From: CAYPEZ01 sp964622275
GTDB taxonomy: Bacteria; Patescibacteriota; Minisyncoccia; Phycocordibacterales; UBA6899
Assembly (NCBI GenBank): GCA_964622275.1
Contig: CAZUMX010000004.1
Span: forward strand, 1 to 36,465
Direction: 5' to 3'
DNA: 36,465 bases
A model generated the notes under the pieces. That model was not told the origin of the DNA and ran no database searches. It was given only the letters and a program-made list of their open reading frames with translations. The position numbers and the translations under genes were made by a program. Below, piece by piece: positions 29,980 through 36,465 of the stretch (the first letter of the stretch is position 1; every line of letters begins with the position of its first letter).

Positions 29980-30402
29980 TTATACCACCTCAATCCCCAT
30001 GGAGCGGGCGCTGCCCTTAATGGTCTCGATCGCAGCCTCGATGGATGCTGCAGAGAGGTCCGGCATCTTCTTCTCGGCGATTTCGCGTGCCTGTGCCAGC
30101 GTGATCTTACCAACCTTCGATGCGCGGTTCTTGCCCGAACCCTTCTCGACCCCCGCTGCCTTCTTGATGAGGAAGGATGCTGGAGGTGTCTTCAGGACGA
30201 ACGCAAATGTACGATCCTCGAAGATGGAAATATCCACCGGAACGATGTCGCCAGCCATCTTTGCAGTCGCATCGTTGAACTTCTTACAGAAGTCTGCAAT
30301 GTTAATACCAGTAGGACCAAGATTGGTACCAATTGGTGGGGCAGGATTTGCCTTCCCTGCTGGGATCTGGAGTTTTACTTTTTTTGTGATTTTTTTTGCC
30401 AT
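29980..30402 (-). CDS. rplK: 50S ribosomal protein uL11
   Basis: A component of the GTPase-associated centre on 23S rRNA. The 140-residue length is normal. The N-terminal domain has KLQIPAGKANPAPPIGTNLGPTGINI; the RNA-binding C-terminal domain has KVGKITLAQAREIAEKKMPDL and GSARSMGIEV. Codon use is visibly biased to C-ending codons, as expected for high expression. No Shine-Dalgarno precedes the ATG; instead a hairpin abuts it. rplA (uL1), which usually follows, is absent at this locus. Confidence 0.98.
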   Translation of the reverse strand: MAKKITKKVKLQIPAGKANPAPPIGTNLGPTGINIADFCKKFNDATAKMAGDIVPVDISIFEDRTFAFVLKTPPASFLIKKAAGVEKGSGKNRASKVGKITLAQAREIAEKKMPDLSAASIEAAIETIKGSARSMGIEVV

Positions 30403-30431
30403 AGGAAAATAAGGCTTATTTGCTATTTCCT
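30403..30431 (-). repeat. hairpin abutting the rplK start codon
   Basis: Minus strand: AGGAA (30431-30427) pairs with TTCCT (30407-30403), and inner AATAA with TTATT, 2 nt before the ATG. The AGGAA could be a Shine-Dalgarno held at a distance by the stem. Confidence 0.35.
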
Positions 30432-30483
30432 GAGAGGAGAGAAGCCCGGCATCCCGGCACCTTCCAGTTCAGGTGATACTAGC

Positions 30484-30828
30484 TTAAATCTTCTTGATCT
30501 GCAAGAAGTCGAGTTCGACTGGNNNNNNNNNNNNNNNNNNNNNNNNNNNNNNNNNNNNNNNNNNNNNNNNNNNNNNNNNNNNNNNNNNNNNNNNNNNNNN
30601 NNNNNNNNNNNNNNNNNNNNNNACACGCTTACCCCCCTTCATTTTAATTTTCTTTTCCTTAGGGACGACGACTTCAAAAATTTTATCTTCCATGCCAAGG
30701 GATTCAATGCGTTGCTTGAGGTTGCGCACAACAGCGTTCTCGTATCCTGAGTAGGTGTGGATCGCATACCAAAGGCGCTCTCCTTTTCCCTTCCCAACTT
30801 CTGGGGAATGTGAATGATCAGCAGACAT
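30484..30828 (-). CDS. nusG: transcription factor NusG, interrupted by an assembly gap
   Basis: The N-terminal 68 residues (WYAIHTYSGYENAVVRNLKQ, MEDKIFEVVVP) and the last 12 (PVELDFLQIKKI) are plainly NusG, an elongation and antitermination factor bound to RNA polymerase. The middle is a run of 100 N. A normal NusG is about 180 residues, so roughly 100 residues (about 300 nt) are missing and the gap length is a placeholder. The apparent continuity of frame through the N run has no meaning. The start at 30828 lies 6 nt after the secE stop. Confidence 0.9.
   Translation of the reverse strand: MSADHSHSPEVGKGKGERLWYAIHTYSGYENAVVRNLKQRIESLGMEDKIFEVVVPKEKKIKMKGGKRXXXXXXXXXXXXXXXXXXXXXXXXXXXXXXXXXXPVELDFLQIKKI
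30523..30622. other. assembly gap of exactly 100 N
   Basis: A scaffold gap inside nusG. The round length indicates a default placeholder, not a measured size. Confidence 0.98.
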
Positions 30829-30834
30829 ATATGT

Positions 30835-31011
30835 TTAGATGAATCGCTTTACTATTCCTGTAAATCCGTAGTCAAGAAGACCCAAACCAAAGCCAATGAA
30901 AAGAGAAATGAGAATGACCATCACAGTAAAACCAACAGCCTGACGTCTCGTTGGCCAGTTCACGTGCTTGAGTTCCCCTTTTGTGTCACGAAGATAATCG
31001 ACAAGTCCCAT
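30835..31011 (-). CDS. secE: preprotein translocase subunit SecE
   Basis: A 58-residue single-pass subunit that clamps SecY in the Sec channel. The sequence shows LRDTKGELKHVNWPTRRQAV (the conserved amphipathic helix ending in WP), then a membrane segment GFTVMVILISLFIGFGLGLL (about residues 27-46), and a short tail. The start is ATG 31011. It is the first gene of secE-nusG-rplK, downstream of a leader with a terminator-like hairpin. Confidence 0.93.
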   Translation of the reverse strand: MGLVDYLRDTKGELKHVNWPTRRQAVGFTVMVILISLFIGFGLGLLDYGFTGIVKRFI

Positions 31012-31044
31012 AAAAATTAATACAAAAGTAAATAAATTGCCCCC

Positions 31045-31071
31045 TACTAAAAACCGCCCCTCCCGGGCGAT
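31045..31071 (-). promoter_or_regulatory. terminator-like hairpin in the secE leader (possible attenuator)
   Basis: Minus strand: ATCGCCC, loop GGGAG, GGGCGGT (31071-31053), then TTTTTAG. It lies about 15-30 nt after the predicted start of the secE transcript and about 35 nt before the ATG, so it would end the operon's own message unless prevented. Confidence 0.45.
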
Positions 31072-31090
31072 GCATTGAAGTTGTAGGACT

Positions 31091-31119
31091 AGTCTATGCT
31101 TCTACAGCATAGTTGTCAA
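31091..31119 (-). promoter_or_regulatory. promoter of secE-nusG-rplK with dyad in the spacer
   Basis: Minus strand: perfect TTGACA 31119-31114, 17-nt spacer, TAGACT 31096-31091. The spacer and the edge of the -10 form an inverted repeat CTATGC-7-GCATAG (31094-31112), a possible operator. Confidence 0.65.
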
Positions 31120-31126
31120 TGAAAAT

Positions 31127-31153
31127 AAAAAACCCTCTGAAAGAGGGTTTTTT
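31127..31153 (-). terminator. terminator of the SIMPL gene
   Basis: Minus strand: CCCTCT, loop TTC, AGAGGG (31147-31133), preceded by A and followed by six T. Confidence 0.9.
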
Positions 31154-31170
31154 ATCCATTGGGCTATCGG

Positions 31171-31986
31171 TTATCGAACCACGTATGTGATCGTTACAGA
31201 TGTCGAAAGTTTCTCCTGTCCTGGCTGCACATTTGCTACTGGAGCCATGTCTGCTGCCATGAGTTTTGTTTCCATCACTCCTCCTCGGCCATAGTAATAT
31301 GGATAGTTTACGCCTTCGTTATAGTTTTGTACGCGAACAATTTCGACGCCAAGTTTCTCAGCAAGTCGCTCTGCTTTTTCCTTCGCTTCTGCGATAGCTT
31401 CGTCACGAACACCCTCAAGAAGTTCTTCTTCCTTCTCAACCTTAAAAGTAAGACCGCTTACGTTGGTTGCCCCTTTTTCTGCGATTCCTGAAAGAATGTC
31501 TCCTGCTTTATCAAAGAGATCGTTGTGTAGTTTGAGCTCATAACTCTCTGTGAGACGGTATCCTTTAAGAACCTGCTTACCGTTTACTGGTGGGCAGTAG
31601 GTTGCGGTACAGACAGCAACTCGATCTTGCACCCAGTCATATTCTGGATAAAGATTGTATCCTACTGTGCGAATGTCTTCTGGCTTCACACCAGCACCAG
31701 CGAGAAATTCACGGAGAGCTGCGGTTTTCTTTGCAACTTCATCTGTCGATTCTTTAGGGGTCTTTCCAAGATACTCCACAGAATACGACAACTCAATTAC
31801 ATCTGGACGCTCATAGGTCTCTGCGTCACCTGTAACAGTGATGGTTGCCTCGCTCGTTGGATTTTGACCGATATACTTATACGTACGAAGTTGCGTAAAA
31901 ATCATCACTCCCACAAGCACAGCAAGTACGAGAAGGAATAGTGATCCTGTTTTGAATAATTGATCTTTTGCTGATGAGTTGTCCAT
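31171..31986 (-). CDS. SIMPL domain (DUF541) membrane-anchored protein
   Basis: A 271-residue protein with one membrane segment (about 14-33, GSLFLLVLAVLVGVMIFTQL) and an extracytoplasmic SIMPL domain (about 45-270). Family features: ITVTGDAETYERPDVIELSY at its start, the repeat-like helix VRDEAIAEAKEKAERLAEKL, and the C-terminal beta strand STSVTITYVVR. Two cysteines (VCTATYC, near residue 130) could form a disulfide outside the cell. SIMPL proteins form ring assemblies in some bacteria; the function is poorly known. A weak -10 (GATAGT, 32000-31995) lies 8 nt before the ATG. It is monocistronic with a strong terminator. Confidence 0.88.
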   Translation of the reverse strand: MDNSSAKDQLFKTGSLFLLVLAVLVGVMIFTQLRTYKYIGQNPTSEATITVTGDAETYERPDVIELSYSVEYLGKTPKESTDEVAKKTAALREFLAGAGVKPEDIRTVGYNLYPEYDWVQDRVAVCTATYCPPVNGKQVLKGYRLTESYELKLHNDLFDKAGDILSGIAEKGATNVSGLTFKVEKEEELLEGVRDEAIAEAKEKAERLAEKLGVEIVRVQNYNEGVNYPYYYGRGGVMETKLMAADMAPVANVQPGQEKLSTSVTITYVVR

Positions 31987-32045
31987 ATGTTTTAACTATC
32001 TATTAAATGGCTTATTCAGCTGCTAGTGAGTAGTATACATCTTCC

Positions 32046-33830
32046 TTACTTGACGGTTACAGACTTTGCAAGGTTTCTGGGCATATCAGGATCATTCCCT
32101 CGAAGAACACTCAGATGGTAAGCCAAAAGCTGTAAGGGAATAATACTTGCGAGAGGGGTCGCGACGTCCAGATCGGGAACCTGAATCCACTCATCAAAAT
32201 CTTTATGATTCATGTGGCTCAATCCAAGAATCCATGCACCACGCGCCTTAAGTTCAGAAATAGTCCCTTCCATATCATGACGTGTCTCATCGTTTGGAAG
32301 AAAAGCAATACATTTTGTTCCAGGAGCAATGAGCGCAAGCGGACCGTGTTTTAATTCTCCACCCGCAAACCCTTGCGCATGAAGGTACGCGACTTCTTGT
32401 ATTTTGATGGCTGCTTCTTCGGCAATAACCCCATGCATCCCACGCCCAACAATATACACATGCTCATCCTTGAGAAAGAGTCGGCCAATGCGATGCATTT
32501 CTCCTGAAAGGTCTTTATTCATCCAGTGACGAATCTCGTCTTGAGCATGTCGTAACATCTTCTTTGCGTTAGGAAGTTTTTTTGTGACAAGGAATGCAAG
32601 AAGAATCAATACCGTCATTTGTCCTAGAGCGGCTTTTGTCGAAGCAACGGCTCGTTCAATCCCTGAATGAATAAACAGCGTGTGCGCACTGAGTCGTTCC
32701 ATCGTTGACCCATGAGCATTTAAAATAGCGATAACAGTTACTCCTTGTTTTTGGGCGGCTTTTATACACTCGAGCGTATCTGCAGTTTCACCGCTTTGAG
32801 AAACAACTAGGAGCACGGTGTCTTTTTTCATCCTAGAAAGGTAGAGTTCGTATTCACTAGAGACAAATGCTTGAGCAGCCATGCCTGCAATTTTTGAAAA
32901 GAGATATTGCCCCAGGATGGCCATTTTCCCAGCAGTGCCACACCCCGTCAGAAAAAGTGTTTTTCCATGAAGAAGGACACGTACGCGGTCAAGAACAGCA
33001 TCATCTTGTGCGAGCGCGGCGTCAATAGTCGATTTTTCTTCCATCATTTCCTTGAGCATGAAGTGCGGGTATCCATCTTTACTTGTATGGACATTGTGGA
33101 GCTGTATTTTTTCCGCTTTGCTTGTCGTGCGCACTCTTGTATCAAGAGAGCGAATAATGTACGTGTCTGCCTCCATAACAACATATTCACGCTCGCCAAC
33201 ATTGTGAATGTCAGTTGCATAAGAAGAGAGTGCAACATAGTCGGAGGCGAGAGAGTGTCCGTCAGGACCTATCCCCACAACAAGCGGAGATCCGTCGCGA
33301 GCTGCGAATATTTTTTCCGACTCTTGAACCATGACGACAATCGTAAATCTCCCCTTAAGTCTTAATGTTGTTGCAACAAATGCATCTTCAGGATCGTTCT
33401 TAGTCGCAAGAAAATATTCCATGAGGTGCGCAACAACTTCAGTGTCTGTTTGCGATACGTAGCGCTCTTCATGAGAAATGTGGGTTTGTTGTTTTAAAAA
33501 TTCCCGAATCTCCTCATGGTTCTCAATAATACCGTTATGAACAACAGCAATAGTGCCACTGCGATTGGTCTGGGGGTGAGCATTCTTTTCAGTCACTCCT
33601 CCGTGTGTTGCCCAACGCGTATGACCTATTGCCATCCTTCCAGGGAGGAGTCGGATTTCTCTTTCTGGTACAGCAGATATTTTCCCAACAGCTTTCGCAA
33701 TATGAAGTGTCTTGTCCCGAGTCGCAATCCCCCACGAATCATAGCCGCGATACTCCAAAAAACGAAGTGCGTGCAGAGCCTTCAATCCGGCACTTTCATC
33801 TTTGCCAACAAATCCCACTATTCCGCACAT
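32046..33830 (-). CDS. glmS: glutamine-fructose-6-phosphate aminotransferase
   Basis: Makes glucosamine-6-phosphate from fructose-6-phosphate and glutamine, the first step towards UDP-GlcNAc and peptidoglycan. The 594-residue length is normal. Cys2 (MCGIVGFVG) is the N-terminal glutaminase nucleophile, and HTRWATHG and the NGIIENH loop are present. Two SIS isomerase domains follow (about 280-420 with GCGTAGKMA and SQSGETADT; about 450-590). The C-terminus LAKSVTVK matches the catalytic tail. It lies 35 nt after murD and is probably cotranscribed. No glmS ribozyme-like leader is present. Confidence 0.98.
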   Translation of the reverse strand: MCGIVGFVGKDESAGLKALHALRFLEYRGYDSWGIATRDKTLHIAKAVGKISAVPEREIRLLPGRMAIGHTRWATHGGVTEKNAHPQTNRSGTIAVVHNGIIENHEEIREFLKQQTHISHEERYVSQTDTEVVAHLMEYFLATKNDPEDAFVATTLRLKGRFTIVVMVQESEKIFAARDGSPLVVGIGPDGHSLASDYVALSSYATDIHNVGEREYVVMEADTYIIRSLDTRVRTTSKAEKIQLHNVHTSKDGYPHFMLKEMMEEKSTIDAALAQDDAVLDRVRVLLHGKTLFLTGCGTAGKMAILGQYLFSKIAGMAAQAFVSSEYELYLSRMKKDTVLLVVSQSGETADTLECIKAAQKQGVTVIAILNAHGSTMERLSAHTLFIHSGIERAVASTKAALGQMTVLILLAFLVTKKLPNAKKMLRHAQDEIRHWMNKDLSGEMHRIGRLFLKDEHVYIVGRGMHGVIAEEAAIKIQEVAYLHAQGFAGGELKHGPLALIAPGTKCIAFLPNDETRHDMEGTISELKARGAWILGLSHMNHKDFDEWIQVPDLDVATPLASIIPLQLLAYHLSVLRGNDPDMPRNLAKSVTVK

Positions 33831-33865
33831 AGATATCAGTGAGAACTCCCTTCAGAGCCATTGGG

Positions 33866-35275
33866 TCACTTCTTTCCTTTCACGAGGGTGTTAAACTGTT
33901 TGCCACGATCAAATTCGTTCTTAAATTTCTCGAAGCTTGCCGCCCCTGGCGAAAACACAATAATGGCGTTAGAAAGATTTTTCGAAAAAGAAAAAGCATA
34001 CTTCACACATTCTCCCAGTGTCTGAAATTCTTGAATATCTGTGGAAAAAATACCCAGTTCTTGCTTCAGCTTTTCTGTAGCAGATCCCCCAAGCAGAACA
34101 ACATGATCTTTTGGGATTGTGCGAGTGATTTCCTCTGCAAGATGAGAAAACTCAAGTTTTTTATCAGTCCCACCCGTGATTAACACAACATTTCCGAGAC
34201 GAGAAAATCGACGAATAGCAGCAATGGTTCCATCCGGTGATGTTGCTGTTGTATCGTTGACCACTAGTAATCCTTTTTTTCTTAGGACAATTTCTTGTCG
34301 GAACCGAGGAGCGGCAAGTTTGAGAATGTCTTTTTCATTGATGTGTAGACGAGGGGCAGCAAGGGAAACAGCAAGAAGTGCTTGTAAGAGATTCATCAGA
34401 TTATGCTCACCGCGTTCAATACGAAATCGCTCAATTGAACATAGCACCTTCTCGGTTTTTCCAAGAAAAAGTATTGCGTTCCCGTCCACAACTCCAATGC
34501 CATTCTCCCCTTTTTTTAGTGGACCTATCGCTACGACATAAATCTTTCCTTTTGGCTTTTTCTTTAAAAAATATGGTGTCCATTCTTGGTCTCGAGAAAG
34601 AATGAGCATGTCCGTCTTCTTTTGGTCTTTAAAGATATTTGCTTTTGCGTCTGCATACTCTTTGATATCTCGATACCGATTCAAATGATCAGGATAGAGA
34701 TTAGTAATGACAGAAATGCGTGGTGCTTTTTTTGAGATAGGAAGAAGTTCGAGTTGCCAAGAAGAAAGCTCTGCCACAACTGGAGCATTTGCAGAGACCT
34801 TCCGGTATGCCTCAAGAAGGAAAGGATTTTTGGGAGTATTCCCTGTTGCATAAATACGTCTTTGTGTGGTTGAAAGGAGCTCAGCGATCCATTCAGTTGT
34901 CGTCGTTTTTCCTCTTGTCCCCGTAACGGCAATGATGGGTCTTTTTGACGAAGAAAAAAATAGCGCCGTGTCGTTCCATAGAGGTTTTTTGAGTTTTCGG
35001 GCAAGGGCAAGATAAGGACTTTCCTTAGGAACTCCGGGATTGACCACAACAAGATTCGCCCAATAAATATCTTCTTCTTTGTGTTCTCCCAGCGTGAAGG
35101 AAAGATGTTTGTGTGCACCAATTGCACGAAGTGATGGGGCAAGCGTGGTCGCATCTTTGCTGTCAGTCACACGGACAATAGCTCCCTTCTTTAATAGCCA
35201 GCGCGTCGTCGCAAGCCCACCTCCAAGAAGTCCGAGACCGAAGACCAAGACTCGTTTTCCACGAACATTGACCAT
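33866..35275 (-). CDS. murD: UDP-N-acetylmuramoylalanine-D-glutamate ligase
   Basis: A cytoplasmic Mur ligase adding D-Glu to UDP-MurNAc-L-Ala. The 469-residue length is normal. The N-terminal Rossmann domain (GKRVLVFGLGLLGGGLA), the ATP-binding GTRGKTTTTEWI (near residue 120; usual form GTNGKTT), and the central NLYPDHLNRY block are present. The C-terminal domain has DTTATSPDGTIAAI and TGGTDK. The Asn-to-Arg change in the P-loop is seen in some Patescibacteria-like sequences and does not remove the lysine. It starts 14 nt after the stop of the prodomain-like gene, and glmS follows. Confidence 0.95.
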   Translation of the reverse strand: MVNVRGKRVLVFGLGLLGGGLATTRWLLKKGAIVRVTDSKDATTLAPSLRAIGAHKHLSFTLGEHKEEDIYWANLVVVNPGVPKESPYLALARKLKKPLWNDTALFFSSSKRPIIAVTGTRGKTTTTEWIAELLSTTQRRIYATGNTPKNPFLLEAYRKVSANAPVVAELSSWQLELLPISKKAPRISVITNLYPDHLNRYRDIKEYADAKANIFKDQKKTDMLILSRDQEWTPYFLKKKPKGKIYVVAIGPLKKGENGIGVVDGNAILFLGKTEKVLCSIERFRIERGEHNLMNLLQALLAVSLAAPRLHINEKDILKLAAPRFRQEIVLRKKGLLVVNDTTATSPDGTIAAIRRFSRLGNVVLITGGTDKKLEFSHLAEEITRTIPKDHVVLLGGSATEKLKQELGIFSTDIQEFQTLGECVKYAFSFSKNLSNAIIVFSPGAASFEKFKNEFDRGKQFNTLVKGKK

Positions 35276-35289
35276 AGTCCGGGTAGTAA

Positions 35290-35823
35290 TTATTGGGCTG
35301 GGGCAGCAGGAAGACCACTCAGATAATTTGGTTCAACTCTGTCAACTCCGGATAATGTTTGGAACTTAATAATTGCTCGACTAACTCCTTCGCTACCAGG
35401 ATCAGAAATACCAACAAGAAATATCGGAAACTGCGTAAAGTGCTGCTTGATTGTCCCACCGGCTGAGGCGACCATTTGTTTTGCTTCTTCAACAGGAACA
35501 GTCGAACGGAAGACAACAATGACTTCTCCGGTAATATATTCTTTTCCATCTTTATCCTTCACAATTTCAGGAACGACCCCTGGAGTACTTGTTGGTTGTG
35601 TCACCGTCACAATTGATCCACTTGGTGTTTCCCGAACGGTTTCAGTTGTAGAAGGAGTAGGTGAACGCATACTATAATGAAGAATAGCGAGGAGTACGAC
35701 AACACCCACTGCAGCAAGAGTTAGGGAAACCCAGCGAGAAAGACTTAGTTTGGGAATTGTGGGAAGAAGGATGGACGGATCTTCTGATGAAGATGTGTTT
35801 GGTTGCTGGCGGTCTGGCTCCAT
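35290..35823 (-). CDS. membrane-anchored subtilisin-prodomain-like protein
   Basis: A 177-residue protein: a cytoplasmic N-tail, one membrane segment (about 31-50), a Thr/Pro-rich linker (about 52-95) and a C-terminal domain (about 96-170). That domain has the pattern of the subtilase N-terminal prodomain (I9 or fervidolysin-like): TGEVIVVFRSTVPVEEAKQM, then GGTIKQHFTQFPIFLVGI, and SGVDRVEPNYL. In subtilases this module folds and inhibits the protease; here no peptidase domain follows and none is in the window. It could inhibit an external protease or mediate protein contacts. ATG 35823 is chosen because TATACT lies 9 nt before it; an in-frame TTG three codons upstream is less likely. Confidence 0.75.
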   Translation of the reverse strand: MEPDRQQPNTSSSEDPSILLPTIPKLSLSRWVSLTLAAVGVVVLLAILHYSMRSPTPSTTETVRETPSGSIVTVTQPTSTPGVVPEIVKDKDGKEYITGEVIVVFRSTVPVEEAKQMVASAGGTIKQHFTQFPIFLVGISDPGSEGVSRAIIKFQTLSGVDRVEPNYLSGLPAAPAQ

Positions 35824-35832
35824 ATAGTCCAA

Positions 35833-35861
35833 AGTATAGGGAGAAAATACTAGAGATGCAA
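35833..35861 (-). promoter_or_regulatory. promoter of the prodomain-like gene, murD and glmS
   Basis: Minus strand: TTGCAT 35861-35856, 17-nt spacer, TATACT 35838-35833, then 9 nt to ATG 35823. Confidence 0.5.
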
Positions 35862-35867
35862 CTAGAC

Positions 35868-36368
35868 TTATTGCCGGGGAGTATACAAAGAAATACTTCC
35901 TTCTGTGGTGTACGACACGCGGGTACCTTCTTTTTGAGGGACAAGAAGAACAAAGATTTGGGTGCGTGTACTAAGCTCAATCACAAACGTACTTCGACCA
36001 TCATTCCCTTCTCCATATCCAAAAACCCTCCATCCCGCATGTTTCGCTCGAGAGCGATACCAATTAAAAATATGGACTGAGTCTGCAGGAGCTGAAAATG
36101 TCCAATATGGAGTATCAATAGAAAATGGTGTTCGTGCAATATCAAGCGATGACCCTGGATACGGTGACACGAGTTCAAAAAATTTTATCTCTTTTTGAAG
36201 TATGTTGTTATAAGCATATGTCGTGAGCCCCAACACACAAAAGAGCAGTAAAATATACAGAAGGATGCGTTTTCGTGTACTGTGCCCTTGCGGTGTTCTG
36301 ACATACACGACCGCTTGCCAGAAAATCAGTACAAAAAGTATAGCAATGAGTATGTGGAGGTACATCAT
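35868..36368 (-). CDS. two-pass membrane protein of unknown function
   Basis: A 166-residue protein with two N-terminal membrane segments (about 3-23 and 35-53) joined by a basic loop (RTPQGHSTRKR). A C-terminal beta-rich domain (about 60-165) has aromatic positions suggestive of a small binding fold (TPYWTFSAPADSVHIFNWYR, AKHAGWRVFGYGEGNDGRST). No family is recognised. By the positive-inside rule the C-terminal domain is on the outside only if the short N-terminus is also outside. It starts 9 nt after the stop of the cut-off upstream gene and is probably cotranscribed. Confidence 0.7.
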   Translation of the reverse strand: MMYLHILIAILFVLIFWQAVVYVRTPQGHSTRKRILLYILLLFCVLGLTTYAYNNILQKEIKFFELVSPYPGSSLDIARTPFSIDTPYWTFSAPADSVHIFNWYRSRAKHAGWRVFGYGEGNDGRSTFVIELSTRTQIFVLLVPQKEGTRVSYTTEGSISLYTPRQ

Positions 36369-36377
36369 AACAATGGT

Positions 36378-36465
36378 TTACAGCGCACTTTGGAACACTT
36401 CTCGCGCTATCACTGTACGGTCTTGTGCGCGTTCACCTAGAAGCATATCGCCAATACGTTTTCTA
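36378..36465 (-). CDS. C-terminal end of a gene cut by the window edge
   Basis: The minus-strand frame from the right edge to TAA (36380-36378) gives 29 residues: RKRIGDMLLGERAQDRTVIA then REVFQSAL. It is clearly protein-like and charged helical. The family cannot be identified from so short a piece. It is the upstream gene of the operon with the two-pass membrane protein. Confidence 0.6.
   Translation of the reverse strand, partial: RKRIGDMLLGERAQDRTVIAREVFQSAL

Noticed and set aside
30484..30828. Reading nusG as an intact 114-residue gene
   Set aside because: The frame through 100 N is accidental; the missing middle is about 300 nt in a normal NusG.
33831..33865. glmS ribozyme or riboswitch before glmS
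   Set aside because: Only 35 nt separate murD and glmS, too short for the ribozyme.
1..36465. tRNA, rRNA, CRISPR arrays and insertion sequences
   Set aside because: No T-loop-like GTTCGAAYC with matching stems, no regularly spaced repeats, and no transposase or terminal inverted repeats were seen on either strand; short or divergent tRNAs could be missed by eye.
1..36465. Recoding of UGA as glycine (as in SR1/Gracilibacteria)
   Set aside because: UGA ends clear genes such as the MazG-like protein (ATGA overlap with tatD), and no conserved gene needs an internal UGA.

Overview
The window looks like a piece of a Candidate Phyla Radiation genome (Patescibacteria, probably Paceibacteria/Parcubacteria). 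Reasons: small compact genes packed into short operons, short or reduced housekeeping proteins (a RecO without its zinc finger, a 58-residue SecE), an EF-P whose tip loop reads RKQQRKP instead of PGKG, an archaeal/eukaryal-type IleRS, rplK followed by a terminator with no rplA, and many small single-pass membrane proteins of unknown function. UGA is used as a stop (for example just before tatD), so the UGA=Gly code of Gracilibacteria/SR1 does not apply. The genus cannot be named from this sequence alone.

Layout. 1-853: mostly intergenic, with several hairpins and minus-strand promoters and an unlisted 56-residue ORF. 854-1642: a winged-helix protein (-). 1929-5704: ftsK, an Ig-like membrane protein and recA (+). 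5706-7585: an operon (-) of NAD-dependent epimerase, ECF-type sigma factor and small membrane protein. 7641-8210: efp (+). 8266-9832: a small Cys-rich protein and rpsF-ssb-rpsR (-). 9833-10265: no gene, but two clusters of RNA-like hairpins. 10266-13965: AI-2E family permease, metG, MazG-like hydrolase, tatD (-). 14003-17571: M16 peptidase, a short helical protein, glyS and a twin-arginine protein. 17623-23609: a large surface protein, then ileS-recO. 23677-27344: a possible frameshifted gene, two small membrane proteins, tmk, a P-loop kinase and glyA. 27413-29857: a thymidylate cassette (dCMP deaminase, second dTMP kinase, long ThyX). 29980-31011: secE-nusG-rplK, with a 100-N assembly gap inside nusG. 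31171-36465: SIMPL protein, glmS, murD, a membrane-anchored subtilisin-prodomain-like protein, a two-pass membrane protein and a cut-off gene.

How the genes work together. SHMT (glyA) supplies methylene-tetrahydrofolate, ThyX and dCMP deaminase make dTMP, and two kinases can phosphorylate it. glmS and murD serve peptidoglycan synthesis. metG, glyS, ileS, efp, rplK, rpsF and rpsR serve translation. recA, recO, ssb and ftsK serve recombination and chromosome handling.

Main findings. (1) IleRS carries a complete histidine-phosphatase domain inserted inside one of its zinc knuckles. (2) About ten genes have a -10 hexamer placed 6-11 nt before the start codon and no Shine-Dalgarno, implying leaderless or near-leaderless mRNAs, while another set has strong Shine-Dalgarno sequences. 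(3) A U UUU UUU slippery heptamer could join two small ORFs into one 109-residue protein. (4) A minus-strand non-coding RNA candidate at about 9899-10019 has two UUCG-capped hairpins, a promoter and a terminator. (5) A subtilisin-prodomain-like domain stands alone on a membrane anchor. All functional statements rest on reading motifs by eye; no database search was run.
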